From the NCBI RefSeq assembly GCF_030657335.1, contig NZ_CP131039.1, positions 3,240,501 to 3,304,500 on the forward strand: 64,000 nt of DNA. Direction: 5' to 3'. Source of the DNA: Croceibacterium aestuarii (lineage in GTDB: Bacteria > Pseudomonadota > Alphaproteobacteria > Sphingomonadales > Sphingomonadaceae). Under the pieces are notes generated by a model. It was not told the DNA's origin, did not search any database, and saw nothing but the letters and a program-made list of their open reading frames with translations. The translations under genes and the position numbers were made by a program. Position 1 is the first letter of the stretch. The number at the start of each line of letters is the position of its first letter. Positions 26,265 through 35,104 of this stretch are shown one piece after another.

Positions 26265-26699
26265 TGGAAACGTCTTCCCTCTTCCCTTGCCACTTGGCAC
26301 CCGTGCCGCGAGTGGCGGACTTCTTCCCGCTTGCCGAGTTAATTACGGTAACCGGCAGTTACATACCTTGCGGTGGGCTGCATTCGAAACCCCGTTAGAA
26401 AACCCGGTATCCCAGAGCGCATGTCCGGCGCGAGGTAGCACCTTTTTGACCCTGTCAACAAGTGCTATACCGGTATATGCCCCAAGGCCGCCCCGATCGG
26501 GCAAGTCCGCAGTCAGCCGCAATGTCGATTTTGCCCCCTCCCGGCCGAAGCTCTCTCTCACCCTACCTTCTGCCGCGCATCATTCTTGAGCGACAGGGCA
26601 TTGTCAAAGGCCCTAACCCACATTAGGACTAAGTCAACAAAAGGATATGCCGGATCGAGGATTCGGGGATATCCGTGGTGCTCGAGGGGCCTGTAAGAG
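26265..26699. promoter_or_regulatory. Long divergent intergenic region with palindromes
   Basis: These 435 bases separate the divergent membrane-protein pair from the fourth quinoprotein gene. No convincing gene is present. Two symmetric sites stand out: TTGAC-CCT-GTCAA (26446-26458) and the perfect 12-base palindrome TATACCGGTATA (26466-26477), 8 bases apart. TTGACC/TATACC could form promoter elements with a short spacer of 14. GTCAA recurs further down toward the gene. A regulated promoter is likely but unproven. Confidence 0.45.
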
Positions 26700-28640
26700 A
26701 TGCGCAAAATCGCGAAATTCGGGCTGGCGTCCGGTCTGGCCTGCATGGCGGCCATGGGCGTTCTCGCGCCGGTCGAAGCACAATCGGGCAAGGCCGCCGC
26801 GAATCGCGCGGGCGCCTCTGCAGTGCCCGCGGGCGATTGGCGCACCATCAACCGCGATCTCAGCTCGGATCGCTTTTCGCCGCTGGACGAGATCAACAAG
26901 ACCAACGTCGCCGACCTGCAGCAGACGTGGTCTTACCCGCTCAAGGGATTCAACAGCGTCGTGCCGCTGGTCATCGGCGGAACGATGTACGTCAGTGTCG
27001 GCACCCGGGTCGTGGCCCTCGACGCCGATACCGGCAAGGAAATCTGGGTTTACGAAGAGCCCAAGGGCAGTGGTCCGGGCGGCGGGATGTCGGGTCGCGG
27101 GGTCGCCTACTGGCCGGGCAAGAAGGGCATGGCGCCGCGCATCGTGGTGATGGCCGGATCGCGCATGCTCGAACTCGATGCCGCGACCGGCAAGAAGGTG
27201 GCGAGCTTCGGCAATGGCGGCGAAATCGACGTGTCGATCGCCTACGGCGGCGTGCCGACCATCAGCGGCGATGTCGCGATCATCGGCGCCGCCTCGCTCG
27301 AAAGCCCGCAGGGCAACCCCGGCAACCCGCGTGCCTACGATGTAGTAACCGGCAAGAAGCTGTGGGAATTCGACACCACGCCTGATGCCGGGAAGCCATT
27401 CAGCGACACTTGGGGCGAAGGCTGGAAGGATCGCGGGGGCACCAACATGTGGGGCTTCCAGGCGACCGTCGACGAGAGCACCGGAACCGCCTACCTGCCG
27501 ATTGCCGGACCGGCCCACAATTATTACGGCGGCGATCGCCCCGGATCCAACGTGTTCGGCAACTCGGTTGTCGCCGTCGATCTCAAGACTGGCGCCTACA
27601 AGTGGCATTTTCAGACTGTGCACCACGATCTGTGGGACATCGACATGAGCTATGCCGGTCCGCTGTTCACGGTCGATGCGCCCGACGGCAAGCAGCACAA
27701 GGTCATCGCCAACGTCGGCAAGAACAGCATGTTCTTCGTGCTCGACGCCGCCGACGGCAAGCCGGTCCTGCCGGTTGAGGAACGCCCGGTTCCGCCCGGC
27801 GACGTGCCCGGAGAATACTATAGTCCGACACAGCCCTTCCCTGTCGTTACCCCGCCGCTGAGCCGCGTCGAGATGACCTATCAGGACATGGTTACGCCGG
27901 AAGATACGACGCCCGAGCATGTCGCGGCCTGCCGCGATCTGTGGCAGAAGGCGGGCGGCTTCTTCAACGCCGGTCCCTTCACCCCGTTCATGTTCAAGGC
28001 TGCCGACGCGCCGCCACGCTCGACGATCCAGTTTCCCGGTGGGACCGGCGGCGTCAACTGGGGCGGTACCACGGTCAATCCACGCACCGGGGTGGTCTTC
28101 GCCAACGCGCAGGACGGGTCGCTGGTCGGCTGGGTCGAGAAGGTGGTGGGCGACAAGCCGTACAGCTTCGATGCTTCGATCGCGCCCGAATACGATCGCG
28201 CCTTCATCGACGGCGTCGGACCGTTTCACAGCTTCACCGCGCCGATCTCGGGCAAGTATGACGACAAGGGCCGCCCCGTCGGCCCGCAGGCGCCGTGCTA
28301 CAAGCCCCCGTGGGCGACGCTGACCGCGGTCGACGCCAACACCGGCAAGATCAAGTGGGCGGTTCCGCTCGGCCTCAACGAGGGCCTGCCCGCGGGCAAG
28401 CAGCTGGTCGGCAACTCCGGCAGCGCAGGCCCGACCGCGACCGCCGGCGGCCTCGTGTTCATCGGCGCGACCAACGACAAGCGCTTCCGCGCCTTCGACC
28501 AGGATACCGGCAAACAGCTGTGGGAGGCCGCGCTGCCGGGCAACGCCAACGCCAACCCGATGAGCTACCGCGGCAAGAGCGGTAAGCAATACGTCGCAAT
28601 CAACGCAGGCGGCACGATTGTCGCCTACGCGCTTCGCTGA
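26700..28640 (+). CDS. PQQ-dependent dehydrogenase
   Basis: A 646-residue exported quinoprotein (signal MRKIAKFGLASGLACMAAMG...VEA). Visible motifs are INRDLSSDRFSPLDEIN, VVALDADTGKEIW, TNMWGFQATVDE, the catalytic VHHDLWDIDMSYAG, a Lys in VGKNSMFFVLD, SPTQPFPVV, PCYKPPWATLTAVDANTG and GGLVFIGATNDKRFRAFD. It is closest in the window to the propeller of the 11.8 kb fusion, but lacks the VOC part. No haem site. It heads a three-gene unit with an unknown exported protein and a DUF6152-like protein. Confidence 0.85.
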   Translation: MRKIAKFGLASGLACMAAMGVLAPVEAQSGKAAANRAGASAVPAGDWRTINRDLSSDRFSPLDEINKTNVADLQQTWSYPLKGFNSVVPLVIGGTMYVSVGTRVVALDADTGKEIWVYEEPKGSGPGGGMSGRGVAYWPGKKGMAPRIVVMAGSRMLELDAATGKKVASFGNGGEIDVSIAYGGVPTISGDVAIIGAASLESPQGNPGNPRAYDVVTGKKLWEFDTTPDAGKPFSDTWGEGWKDRGGTNMWGFQATVDESTGTAYLPIAGPAHNYYGGDRPGSNVFGNSVVAVDLKTGAYKWHFQTVHHDLWDIDMSYAGPLFTVDAPDGKQHKVIANVGKNSMFFVLDAADGKPVLPVEERPVPPGDVPGEYYSPTQPFPVVTPPLSRVEMTYQDMVTPEDTTPEHVAACRDLWQKAGGFFNAGPFTPFMFKAADAPPRSTIQFPGGTGGVNWGGTTVNPRTGVVFANAQDGSLVGWVEKVVGDKPYSFDASIAPEYDRAFIDGVGPFHSFTAPISGKYDDKGRPVGPQAPCYKPPWATLTAVDANTGKIKWAVPLGLNEGLPAGKQLVGNSGSAGPTATAGGLVFIGATNDKRFRAFDQDTGKQLWEAALPGNANANPMSYRGKSGKQYVAINAGGTIVAYALR

Positions 28641-28678
28641 TAAGGCGAAGGGCTGAAGTAAGAGAGGGAAATACTGGG

Positions 28679-29500
28679 ATGGGAAACTTTCTTAAGGTGG
28701 CCGCTGCCGCGGCGTGTTTCGTATCTTCGGTGGCTGTGTCCGCTCAGGATCCGGCCACGATCAACGGGCACCCGAACATCAACGGCATCTGGCAGGCCGT
28801 GAACGAGGCCAAGTGGGACCTCGAGCCGCACTCGGCGGCAACCCAGCCGAACCGCGAGGCCGAACGCGCCATCGGTGCGCAAGCGGCGATCCCGGCCAGC
28901 CTCGGCGTCGTCCAGGGTGGTGAGATTCCCTACACGGCAGACGCTCGCAAGGCGCGCGACGAAAAGCGCTCCAGCGGTCTCGATCCGGAAAAGGCCTGTT
29001 ATCTCCCGGGCATCCCGCGGGCGACCTACATGGGCTATCCGTTCCAGATCGTGCAGGGCGGCGGCGACATCCTGATGGCCTACGAATACGCTTCGGCCAA
29101 TCGCGTGATCGAGGTCGGCGACGTCGGCATCCCGCCGATCGATACCTGGATGGGGACCTCCTACGGCAAGTGGGAAGGCAACACCCTGGTCGTGACCACG
29201 CTCAGCCAGAACGGGGAGACGTGGCTCGACCGCGCCGGCAACTACCTGGCCCCTACCACGACCGTGATCGAACGGTTCACGCCCCGCGGCCCGAACGTGA
29301 TGGATTACTCGGTGACGTTCGAAGATCCGAACCTCTACACGAAGCCGTGGACAATAAAGATGCCGCTTTACAGGCGGATGGAGGAGAACGCCCAGCTGCT
29401 CGAGTTCAAGTGCGTGCCGTTCGCCGAGATGTACCTCTACGGCGATCTCTACGACACGATGGACGCCGAAGCGAAGAAGCGGCTGGGACTGGAAGACTGA
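28679..29500 (+). CDS. Exported protein of unknown function, third member of the paralogue family
   Basis: A 273-residue exported protein. It shares with the two genes at 19-21 kb an NGIWQ start block, CYLPGIPRATYMGYPFQI, DTWMGTSYGKWEGNTLVVTT, VIERFTPRGPNVMDYSVTFE and YTKPWTIKMPLYR. The order of blocks is the same but the protein is shorter. No named domain is recognised. An AGAGAGGGA ribosome site precedes the ATG. Its recurrence beside a second quinoprotein suggests a functional pairing. Confidence 0.78.
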   Translation: MGNFLKVAAAAACFVSSVAVSAQDPATINGHPNINGIWQAVNEAKWDLEPHSAATQPNREAERAIGAQAAIPASLGVVQGGEIPYTADARKARDEKRSSGLDPEKACYLPGIPRATYMGYPFQIVQGGGDILMAYEYASANRVIEVGDVGIPPIDTWMGTSYGKWEGNTLVVTTLSQNGETWLDRAGNYLAPTTTVIERFTPRGPNVMDYSVTFEDPNLYTKPWTIKMPLYRRMEENAQLLEFKCVPFAEMYLYGDLYDTMDAEAKKRLGLED

Positions 29501-29551
29501 CGGGGCGGCACGTCGCCGCGCCTGAACTGACGTACTAAGGAGTAGAAGGAC

Positions 29552-29974
29552 ATGCGTATCAAGACCTGGCGCAACGCCGTTATCGGCACCGTGCTGGCGG
29601 TCAGCGCGGCGGGCGCGGCAATTGCCCACCACTCGTTCGCCGCCGAGTTCGACCGTAACAAGCCGATCAAGCTGGAAGGCTCGGTGGTCAAGTTCGAGTG
29701 GGTCAACCCGCACTCGTGGATCCACATCAAGACTGCCAACGGCCAGACCTGGCGCGTCGAGGGCGGCGCTCCCTCGGCGCTGCTGCGCCGCGGCTGGAAC
29801 CGCAACTCGCTGCCCGCCGGCACCAAGATCATCGTCCAGGCCTTCCAGGCCCGCGACGGCGACACCCGGGCCAGCGCCGCGGAAATCAGCTTCCCCGACG
29901 GCCGCGAACTCTCGCTCGGCAACCCGACGACCGAAGCGGTCGCCGCCGCCGCCAAACGCGCCGAAGGCAACTGA
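29552..29974 (+). CDS. DUF6152-like exported protein
   Basis: A 140-residue protein with signal peptide and a beta-barrel-like domain beginning HHSFAAEFDRNKPIKLEGSV, followed by KFEWVNPHSWIHI and GGAPSALLRRGWNRN. This HHSF...NPH pattern is typical of the small DUF6152 family, for which no function is known. The His-rich mature N-terminus could bind metal. It ends the operon and is followed by a strong terminator. Confidence 0.8.
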   Translation: MRIKTWRNAVIGTVLAVSAAGAAIAHHSFAAEFDRNKPIKLEGSVVKFEWVNPHSWIHIKTANGQTWRVEGGAPSALLRRGWNRNSLPAGTKIIVQAFQARDGDTRASAAEISFPDGRELSLGNPTTEAVAAAAKRAEGN

Positions 29975-30025
29975 GCCGGATCGTCCGCCCGCGGCGCCAG
30001 CGGCGCCGCCGGGCGGAAGCAGGAG

Positions 30026-30056
30026 TGCCGTGGCCGCCAGCGGCCGCGGCATTTTT
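30026..30056 (+). terminator. Rho-independent terminator
   Basis: TGCCGTGGCCG (30026-30036) pairs with CGGCCGCGGCA (30041-30051) with one G-T pair and a 4-base loop, followed by five T. Confidence 0.85.
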
Positions 30057-30186
30057 GTTGCAAATAGGTCTGTGCCGCGCTGCCGCGCCGGGGCCGACGG
30101 ACAAGACTCACGCGGCCTGCTGAGCTAGGCTGCGCGACGACGAATCGCCCCTTTCAACGCGGGCGGTTGCAAGGAGAATTGGCACT

Positions 30187-31071
30187 ATGCCACTGGTGAA
30201 CATGAAACCGCTGCTGCGCCACGCGATGGACAACGGCTATGCCGTCGCGGCGTTCAATCTGGTCGATTACGGCACGACCAAAGCGATGGTCGCGGCAGCC
30301 GAAGAGCTCAACGCCCCGGTCATCTGTCAGACCAGCGCCAAGACCATCCAGTACTGGAGCCACCGCGAAATCGTCTCGTGGGTGCATACCGTCGCCGACG
30401 ATTCCGCGGTCCCGGTCGTGCTTCACCTCGACCACTGCAAGGACCTGGCGATGATCGAGGCTTGCGCCAAGGCCGGCTGGACCTCGATCATGATCGATGC
30501 CTCGAGCCTGCCGTTCGAGGAGAACCTCGAGATTTCCAAGCGCGTTCGCGACATCGCCGAAAAGTACGGCGTGGGAATGGAGGCCGAACTCGGCCAGATC
30601 ATGGGTGTCGAGGACGACATGCACGTCGCCGAAGAGGACTCGGTCCTGACCGACCCGGACGACGCCAAGACATTCTGCGACGCGCTCGACCTCAGCGCCT
30701 TTGCCTGTGCCGTCGGCACCGCGCACGGGTTCTACAAGGGCGAACCGAAGGTCGATTTCGACCGCATCGCGGCGATCAACAAGGCGACCAACACGCCCAT
30801 GGCGCTCCACGGCGGCACCGGCCTGTCGGACGAAACCTTCAGCAAGGCGATCGCCCGCGGCAGCGCCAAGGTGAACATCTCGACGAACCTCAAGCACGTC
30901 TTCGTCGACAGCTTCGTCCAGTACACCAAGGACAAGCCCGGCGACTACGAACCGCTGCGAGTTATCGATGCCCAGTACCAGGCCTGCAAGGAGCTGTTCG
31001 CAGGTTTCATCGAGAAGTTCGGCGGCAAGGATCAGGCTCCGGTCTTCATGGCGAAGCATCCCCGGGGCTGA
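30187..31071 (+). CDS. Class II fructose-bisphosphate aldolase family protein
   Basis: A 294-residue zinc-dependent ketose-bisphosphate aldolase, cleaving or forming fructose 1,6-bisphosphate or a related sugar with dihydroxyacetone phosphate. Metal and catalytic sites are HLDHC (Asp82, His83), GTAHGFYKG (His180) and HGGTGL (His208). The start is supported by an AAGGAGAA ribosome site. It leads an operon with a CbbY-like phosphatase and dihydroxyacetone kinase, so the substrate may be a bisphosphate other than fructose 1,6-bisphosphate. Confidence 0.88.
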   Translation: MPLVNMKPLLRHAMDNGYAVAAFNLVDYGTTKAMVAAAEELNAPVICQTSAKTIQYWSHREIVSWVHTVADDSAVPVVLHLDHCKDLAMIEACAKAGWTSIMIDASSLPFEENLEISKRVRDIAEKYGVGMEAELGQIMGVEDDMHVAEEDSVLTDPDDAKTFCDALDLSAFACAVGTAHGFYKGEPKVDFDRIAAINKATNTPMALHGGTGLSDETFSKAIARGSAKVNISTNLKHVFVDSFVQYTKDKPGDYEPLRVIDAQYQACKELFAGFIEKFGGKDQAPVFMAKHPRG

Positions 31072-31072
31072 C

Positions 31073-31801
31073 ATGATCGAAGCGCTGATTTTCGACTGCG
31101 ACGGCGTCCTCGTCGACACCGAGCGCGACGCGCACCGCGTCGGCTTCAACAAGGCTTTTGCCGAATTCGGCATCGACGCCGAATGGAGCGTGGAGCTCTA
31201 TGCCCGGCTGCTGCTCACCGCGGGCGGCAAGGAACGCATGAAGGTCTATTTCGACGAGTTCGGTTGGCCCGAGGACAAAGTCGCTGAATACGGCGGCAGG
31301 GACGAGCTTATCGCCGCGCTGCACAAGGAAAAGACCCGGATCACGTCCGAGATCGTCTCCGATCTGCCGGTGCGCCCCGGCGTGCTGCGGATCATCGACG
31401 AGGCGATCGCGGCGGGCGTTCGGCTCGGAGTGTGCACGACCTCGAACCCGAAGTTCATCGATGCCGTACTCGACCTGTTCGGGCCGGAACGGAAGGCCAG
31501 GTTCGAGTTCGTCCATGCCGGAGACGTCGTCTCCAGGAAGAAGCCCGATCCGGAAATATACGAGCTGGCCAAGCGCTCGCTCGGCCTTCCGCCCGAGCGC
31601 TGCGTGGTGATCGAGGACAGCCGCAACGGCCTGCTGGCCGCCAAGGGCGCAGGGTTCCCCTGCCTGATCACCACCAGCACCTACACGGTCGACGAGGACC
31701 TGTCCGAAGCCGACCGCATCGTTCCCGAACTGGGGGACGAACCGAATGTCAACGTGACGCTCGCCGACCTGGACGAGCTGGCCGCGGCCCCCGCGGCCTG
31801 A
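31073..31801 (+). CDS. HAD-IA family phosphatase, CbbY-like
   Basis: A 242-residue cytoplasmic sugar-phosphate phosphatase. HAD motif I is FDCDGVLVDTE (Asp8 nucleophile, Asp10), motif II TTSNPK, motif III KKPDPEIY and motif IV VIEDSRNG. The TAGGKERMKVYF segment in the cap resembles CbbY/xylulose-bisphosphate phosphatases. It begins 1 base after the aldolase stop. No Rubisco genes are visible, so a Calvin-cycle role is not implied. Confidence 0.87.
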   Translation: MIEALIFDCDGVLVDTERDAHRVGFNKAFAEFGIDAEWSVELYARLLLTAGGKERMKVYFDEFGWPEDKVAEYGGRDELIAALHKEKTRITSEIVSDLPVRPGVLRIIDEAIAAGVRLGVCTTSNPKFIDAVLDLFGPERKARFEFVHAGDVVSRKKPDPEIYELAKRSLGLPPERCVVIEDSRNGLLAAKGAGFPCLITTSTYTVDEDLSEADRIVPELGDEPNVNVTLADLDELAAAPAA

Positions 31802-31815
31802 GGGAGAAGACGGCA

Positions 31816-32490
31816 ATGTCCGTGATTACGCAGGAAATGATCGAAAAGGCGCTGCAGACCACCGCCGACACGGTCATTCGCAACGAGCACTATTTTTCCG
31901 ACCTCGACGGTCTCGCCGGCGACGGCGACTTCGGCACTTCGCTGGCCTCGGGCTTCAAGGCCATGAACCGCGAATGGGACGAGATCGACAAGAGCTCGAT
32001 CGGCGCGATGATGCTGAAGATATCGATGATTTGCTCCAAGCACGTCGGTGGCAGCTCGGGCCCGATCTGGGGAACCGGCTTCATGAAAGCCGCCATGCCG
32101 ACCCGCGGCAAGACCGAGATCACCCTCGCCGAGGCGGCCGAGCTGCTGCAAAGCGCGATCGACGGCATCATGGCGCGCGGCGGCGCCAAGCGCGGCGACA
32201 AGACCCTACTCGATGCGCTGTTCCCGGTGCACGAAGCCATGTCCGAGCATGCCGAAGCAGGCGACACCGCCGCCGCGCTGAAAGATGCCGCCACGGCCGC
32301 CGACGCTGCGGTCGACGAGACCCGCGCCCTGCGCGCCGGCCGCGGCCGCGCCAGCCAGGTCGGCGAGCGCAGCACCAATACCCCGGATCCCGGCATCGTC
32401 GCCATCGCCACCATCCTTCAGGACTGGTGCAAGGCGTTCGGCGTCGAGAGCCATCCGACGGCCGAAGAGGTCAAGAAAGCCATCGCCTGA
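31816..32490 (+). CDS. dhaL: Dihydroxyacetone kinase subunit DhaL
   Basis: The nucleotide-binding subunit of dihydroxyacetone kinase. The 224-residue helical protein has the DhaL signature DLDGLAGDGDFGTSL (metal-binding Asp residues), HVGGSSGPIWGTGF, GAKRGDKTLLDAL and GRASQVGERSTNTPDPGI. With no DhaM phosphotransfer subunit visible, ATP rather than phosphoenolpyruvate could be the donor. GGGAGA precedes the ATG. dhaK follows after 28 bases. Confidence 0.9.
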   Translation: MSVITQEMIEKALQTTADTVIRNEHYFSDLDGLAGDGDFGTSLASGFKAMNREWDEIDKSSIGAMMLKISMICSKHVGGSSGPIWGTGFMKAAMPTRGKTEITLAEAAELLQSAIDGIMARGGAKRGDKTLLDALFPVHEAMSEHAEAGDTAAALKDAATAADAAVDETRALRAGRGRASQVGERSTNTPDPGIVAIATILQDWCKAFGVESHPTAEEVKKAIA

Positions 32491-32518
32491 ACACGCATTC
32501 CACGGAGAGGAAAGACCG

Positions 32519-33511
32519 ATGAAGAAGTTCGTCAACAACCCCGACAATTTCGTGCCAGACTTCATGGCCGGCGTGGCTGCCGCCAACCCGGACCTGCTCG
32601 AGTACGTCCCCGAATTCCAGATGATGACCCGCAAGGACATCGGCAGCGGCAAGGTCTCGATCGTTCAGGGCTCGGGCTCGGGCCACGAGCCGGCCCACGT
32701 CATGGCCGTCGGCCCGGGCATGCTCACCGGCGCTTGCCAGGGCCCGGTGTTCGCCGCCCCGCCGGTGGATGCCTGCTATGAAACCATCAAGGCGTGCAAT
32801 TCCGACGCCGGCGTCCTGGTGCTGGTCAACAATTACCAGGGCGACCGCATGGCCTGGGACATGGCCACCGAAATGGCCCAGGCCGAAGGCATCAACGTGC
32901 GCCAGTTCTGGATCAACGACGACGTCGCGGTCGAGGACAGTCTCTACACCGTTGGCCGCCGCGGCGTGGCCGGCAACTTCTTCGTCATCAAGTGCTGCGG
33001 CGCTGCGGCCGAGCAGGGCGCGAACCTCGACGAGGTCGAAGCGATTGCCGAGAAGGTCAACAAGAACGTCCGCACGATGGGCGTGGCGCTGACCAGCTGC
33101 ATTCCGCCGGCCAAGGGCACCCCGATCTTCGACATCGGCGACGACGAGATGGAAGTCGGGGTGGGCATTCACGGCGAGCCCGGCCGTCGCCGCGAGAAAA
33201 TCAAGAGCGGCAACGAGATCGTCGACGAGCTGTTCGAAGCGGTGCGCAGCGACTTGCCGTTCGAGAAGGGCGACCGCGTCGCGCTGATGGTCAATGGTCT
33301 CGGCGGTACGCCGATCACCGAGCTGTACCTGATGTACGCCCGCGCTGCAGAACTGGCCGAGAAGGCCGGCCTGACCGTAGCCCGCAACTATGTCGGCGAG
33401 TACTGCACCAGTCTCGAGATGGCCGGTGCCTCGATCACCATGCTCGAGCTCGACGACCAGCTCGAAAAATTGCTCGACGCGCCCGCCAAGGTCGCCGCAC
33501 GCATCTTCTGA
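32519..33511 (+). CDS. dhaK: Dihydroxyacetone kinase subunit DhaK
   Basis: The substrate-binding subunit, which holds dihydroxyacetone as a hemiaminal on a His. The 330-residue protein starts MKKFVNNPDNFVPDFMAG and shows the GSGSGHEPAHV loop. GIHGEPG places the covalent His at residue 218, the same number as in E. coli DhaK. A GGAGAGG ribosome site is present. With DhaL, aldolase and the HAD phosphatase it forms a triose/ketose-phosphate unit closed by a terminator. Confidence 0.92.
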   Translation: MKKFVNNPDNFVPDFMAGVAAANPDLLEYVPEFQMMTRKDIGSGKVSIVQGSGSGHEPAHVMAVGPGMLTGACQGPVFAAPPVDACYETIKACNSDAGVLVLVNNYQGDRMAWDMATEMAQAEGINVRQFWINDDVAVEDSLYTVGRRGVAGNFFVIKCCGAAAEQGANLDEVEAIAEKVNKNVRTMGVALTSCIPPAKGTPIFDIGDDEMEVGVGIHGEPGRRREKIKSGNEIVDELFEAVRSDLPFEKGDRVALMVNGLGGTPITELYLMYARAAELAEKAGLTVARNYVGEYCTSLEMAGASITMLELDDQLEKLLDAPAKVAARIF

Positions 33512-33540
33512 GCGCCGCTATAGGTCCGACCAAGGATCGC

Positions 33541-33578
33541 AAAGGCCCGCCCATCGCAAGATCGGCGGGCCTTTTTTT
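33541..33578 (+). terminator. Rho-independent terminator after dhaK
   Basis: AAAGGCCCGCC (33541-33551) pairs with GGCGGGCCTTT (33564-33574), followed by T to 33578. It marks the end of ancestral chromosome just before the attachment site. Confidence 0.92.
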
Positions 33579-33621
33579 GCGTCCACTGCACGGTCGCCGC
33601 CGCGCCGAATCGAGCTGAATG

Positions 33622-33666
33622 TGGTGAGCCCTGCTGGGTTCGAACCAGCGACCTACTGATTAAAAG
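33622..33666 (-). other. 3' fragment of a tRNA-Lys(UUU) gene, candidate attachment site (att)
   Basis: Read on the minus strand this is the anticodon loop CTTTTAA, the 3' anticodon stem TCAGT, a variable loop, the T arm GCTGG-TTCGAAC-CCAGC, the acceptor 3' strand AGGGCTC and A-CCA. The sequence expected upstream of the loop (ACTGA) is not there, so only the 3' half remains. Tyrosine integrases of the P4 type recombine in tRNA 3' halves. The intact gene should be reconstituted at the other end of the element, outside the window. Confidence 0.75.
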
Positions 33667-33797
33667 CCGTAAGTCGGACATTTTCCGGATCGTCCCAGAA
33701 CCTCCCAAATTGTCTTCTATACTCCTGATAGGACGGTACTTTTTGCGCTCACTACGCTCCCAAACGTTCTTGCATTGTTCCGACAAATCGCGCATAC

Positions 33798-33817
33798 GGT
33801 GAATCCTAGGTGAATCC
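33798..33817 (+). repeat. Tandem 9-base direct repeat, possible integrase arm sites
   Basis: GGTGAATCC occurs at 33798-33806 and 33809-33817, an 11-base period (one helical turn), between the attachment site and the integrase start. Arm-type binding sites of tyrosine integrases have this form and position. Confidence 0.5.
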
Positions 33818-33841
33818 TTTTTCTGACCCACTGATCCCGCT

Positions 33842-35104
33842 ATGTCCAAACGTGTTGCCCCTCTTACAGCCCTTCAGATCTCGAAGACCAAGCCGCACCC
33901 CAGTCGCACGATAGAACTCGTGGATGGTGCCGTTCCGGGTCTACGATTGCGAATAGCGCCATCAGGCGGGAAGTCGTGGTCGCTGGCCATGCGCGCCAGT
34001 GGCATCATGCGCCGGTTTGATGTCGGCAATGGCCTCAGCCTTGGAGAAGCGCGCAAGAAAGCCGAAGAACTTCGGCTCGCGATCAAGGATGGTGCAGATC
34101 CCACGGCCGACAGGCGAGCGGCTCGGCTCAAGGCGCTGTCTGCTGTCGAAGGCATAGGCACGTTTGGCTCGGTTATCGATACCTACTTCACGATCGGCAA
34201 TGGCGCGGGGCTCAAGACGGGCAAGGTGCAACAGAAGCACCTTCGCTCATTCTTCAAGTCCATGCTGGCCCGGCCCGCAATCGACGTCCGCTCCGCCGAG
34301 ATTCAGCTGGCCATCGACGCTCATCCGGCGAAGGTAACGGCCGCCCGCGCGGCCGGTTACATCGGCCCTGTCATTAAATGGGCGAGCAAGCGCGACCTGA
34401 TGCGCGGCCCGTTCAATTTGGAGAAGCCTATTACTGGTGCACCGCGCCAACGGGTGCTTTCGGAAACTGAACTCAAAAGACTGCTCCCCACGCTCGATGA
34501 TGCATATGGCCGCTGTTGCCTCTTCCTGCTGTTGACGGCGGCGCGACGAAGCGAAGCTGCCAATGCGACGTGGGACCAGGTCGATCTCAAGAAGAAGATC
34601 TGGACCATTCCGGGCGAAGGCCGGAAGGACACCCGCGAGCAAGTGCGGCGGAAGGGGAAACCGAAGGAAGCGCTGGAAATCCCGCTCTCTGAACAGGCGC
34701 TCAAGATCCTGAAGCAACAGAGGCGTCTCGTCCGCGCGAGAAATGAGGAAGTGGTGGATGGTCATCTCGGACCCAAGCCCTTCGACCGAATCTTCACAAC
34801 CGAACAGGGCGGCCCGCTCATTAACTGGAGCCGGTGGCTCAGAGGCAACGCGAAAAGATGCGCTGTGGCAGGTTGGTCGGCCCATGCATTGCGGCGTACT
34901 GCGGCGACAATTGCCGGCGACCTAGGCGCCCCGCCGCACGTCATTTCTGTCATGCTCGGACATTCTAACATCGGAGGCCAGCTCATCGCTGGTTACAACA
35001 AGTCACGATATCGCGAAGAGCATACTGCGCTCATGCAACAGATCGGAAATCGGATCGACCAGATTTTGAAAGGCAAAGCTCAGAAGGCGAATTCCAGCCA
35101 ATGA
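33842..35104 (+). CDS. Tyrosine recombinase / integrase, P4 type
   Basis: A 420-residue site-specific recombinase. The N-terminal DUF4102-like domain has VPGLRLRIAPSGGKSW and LGEARKKAEELR. The catalytic domain shows Arg (TAARRSEA, Arg235/236), HALRR (His348, Arg351), GHSN (His374) and Tyr385 in GYNKSRY, ten residues after the His as in P4 integrase. The gene is less GC-rich than its neighbours. It lies about 175 bases from the tRNA-Lys fragment, which is its likely target. No excisionase gene is recognised. Confidence 0.92.
   Translation: MSKRVAPLTALQISKTKPHPSRTIELVDGAVPGLRLRIAPSGGKSWSLAMRASGIMRRFDVGNGLSLGEARKKAEELRLAIKDGADPTADRRAARLKALSAVEGIGTFGSVIDTYFTIGNGAGLKTGKVQQKHLRSFFKSMLARPAIDVRSAEIQLAIDAHPAKVTAARAAGYIGPVIKWASKRDLMRGPFNLEKPITGAPRQRVLSETELKRLLPTLDDAYGRCCLFLLLTAARRSEAANATWDQVDLKKKIWTIPGEGRKDTREQVRRKGKPKEALEIPLSEQALKILKQQRRLVRARNEEVVDGHLGPKPFDRIFTTEQGGPLINWSRWLRGNAKRCAVAGWSAHALRRTAATIAGDLGAPPHVISVMLGHSNIGGQLIAGYNKSRYREEHTALMQQIGNRIDQILKGKAQKANSSQ

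Noticed and set aside
26343-26561. 72-codon minus-strand frame in the intergenic region before the fourth quinoprotein
   Set aside because: No ribosome site, no family resemblance and codon use unlike the neighbours; regulatory DNA is the better reading.
33622-33666. Complete tRNA gene
   Set aside because: The D arm, 5' acceptor strand and 5' anticodon stem are missing; only the 3' half from the anticodon loop is present.
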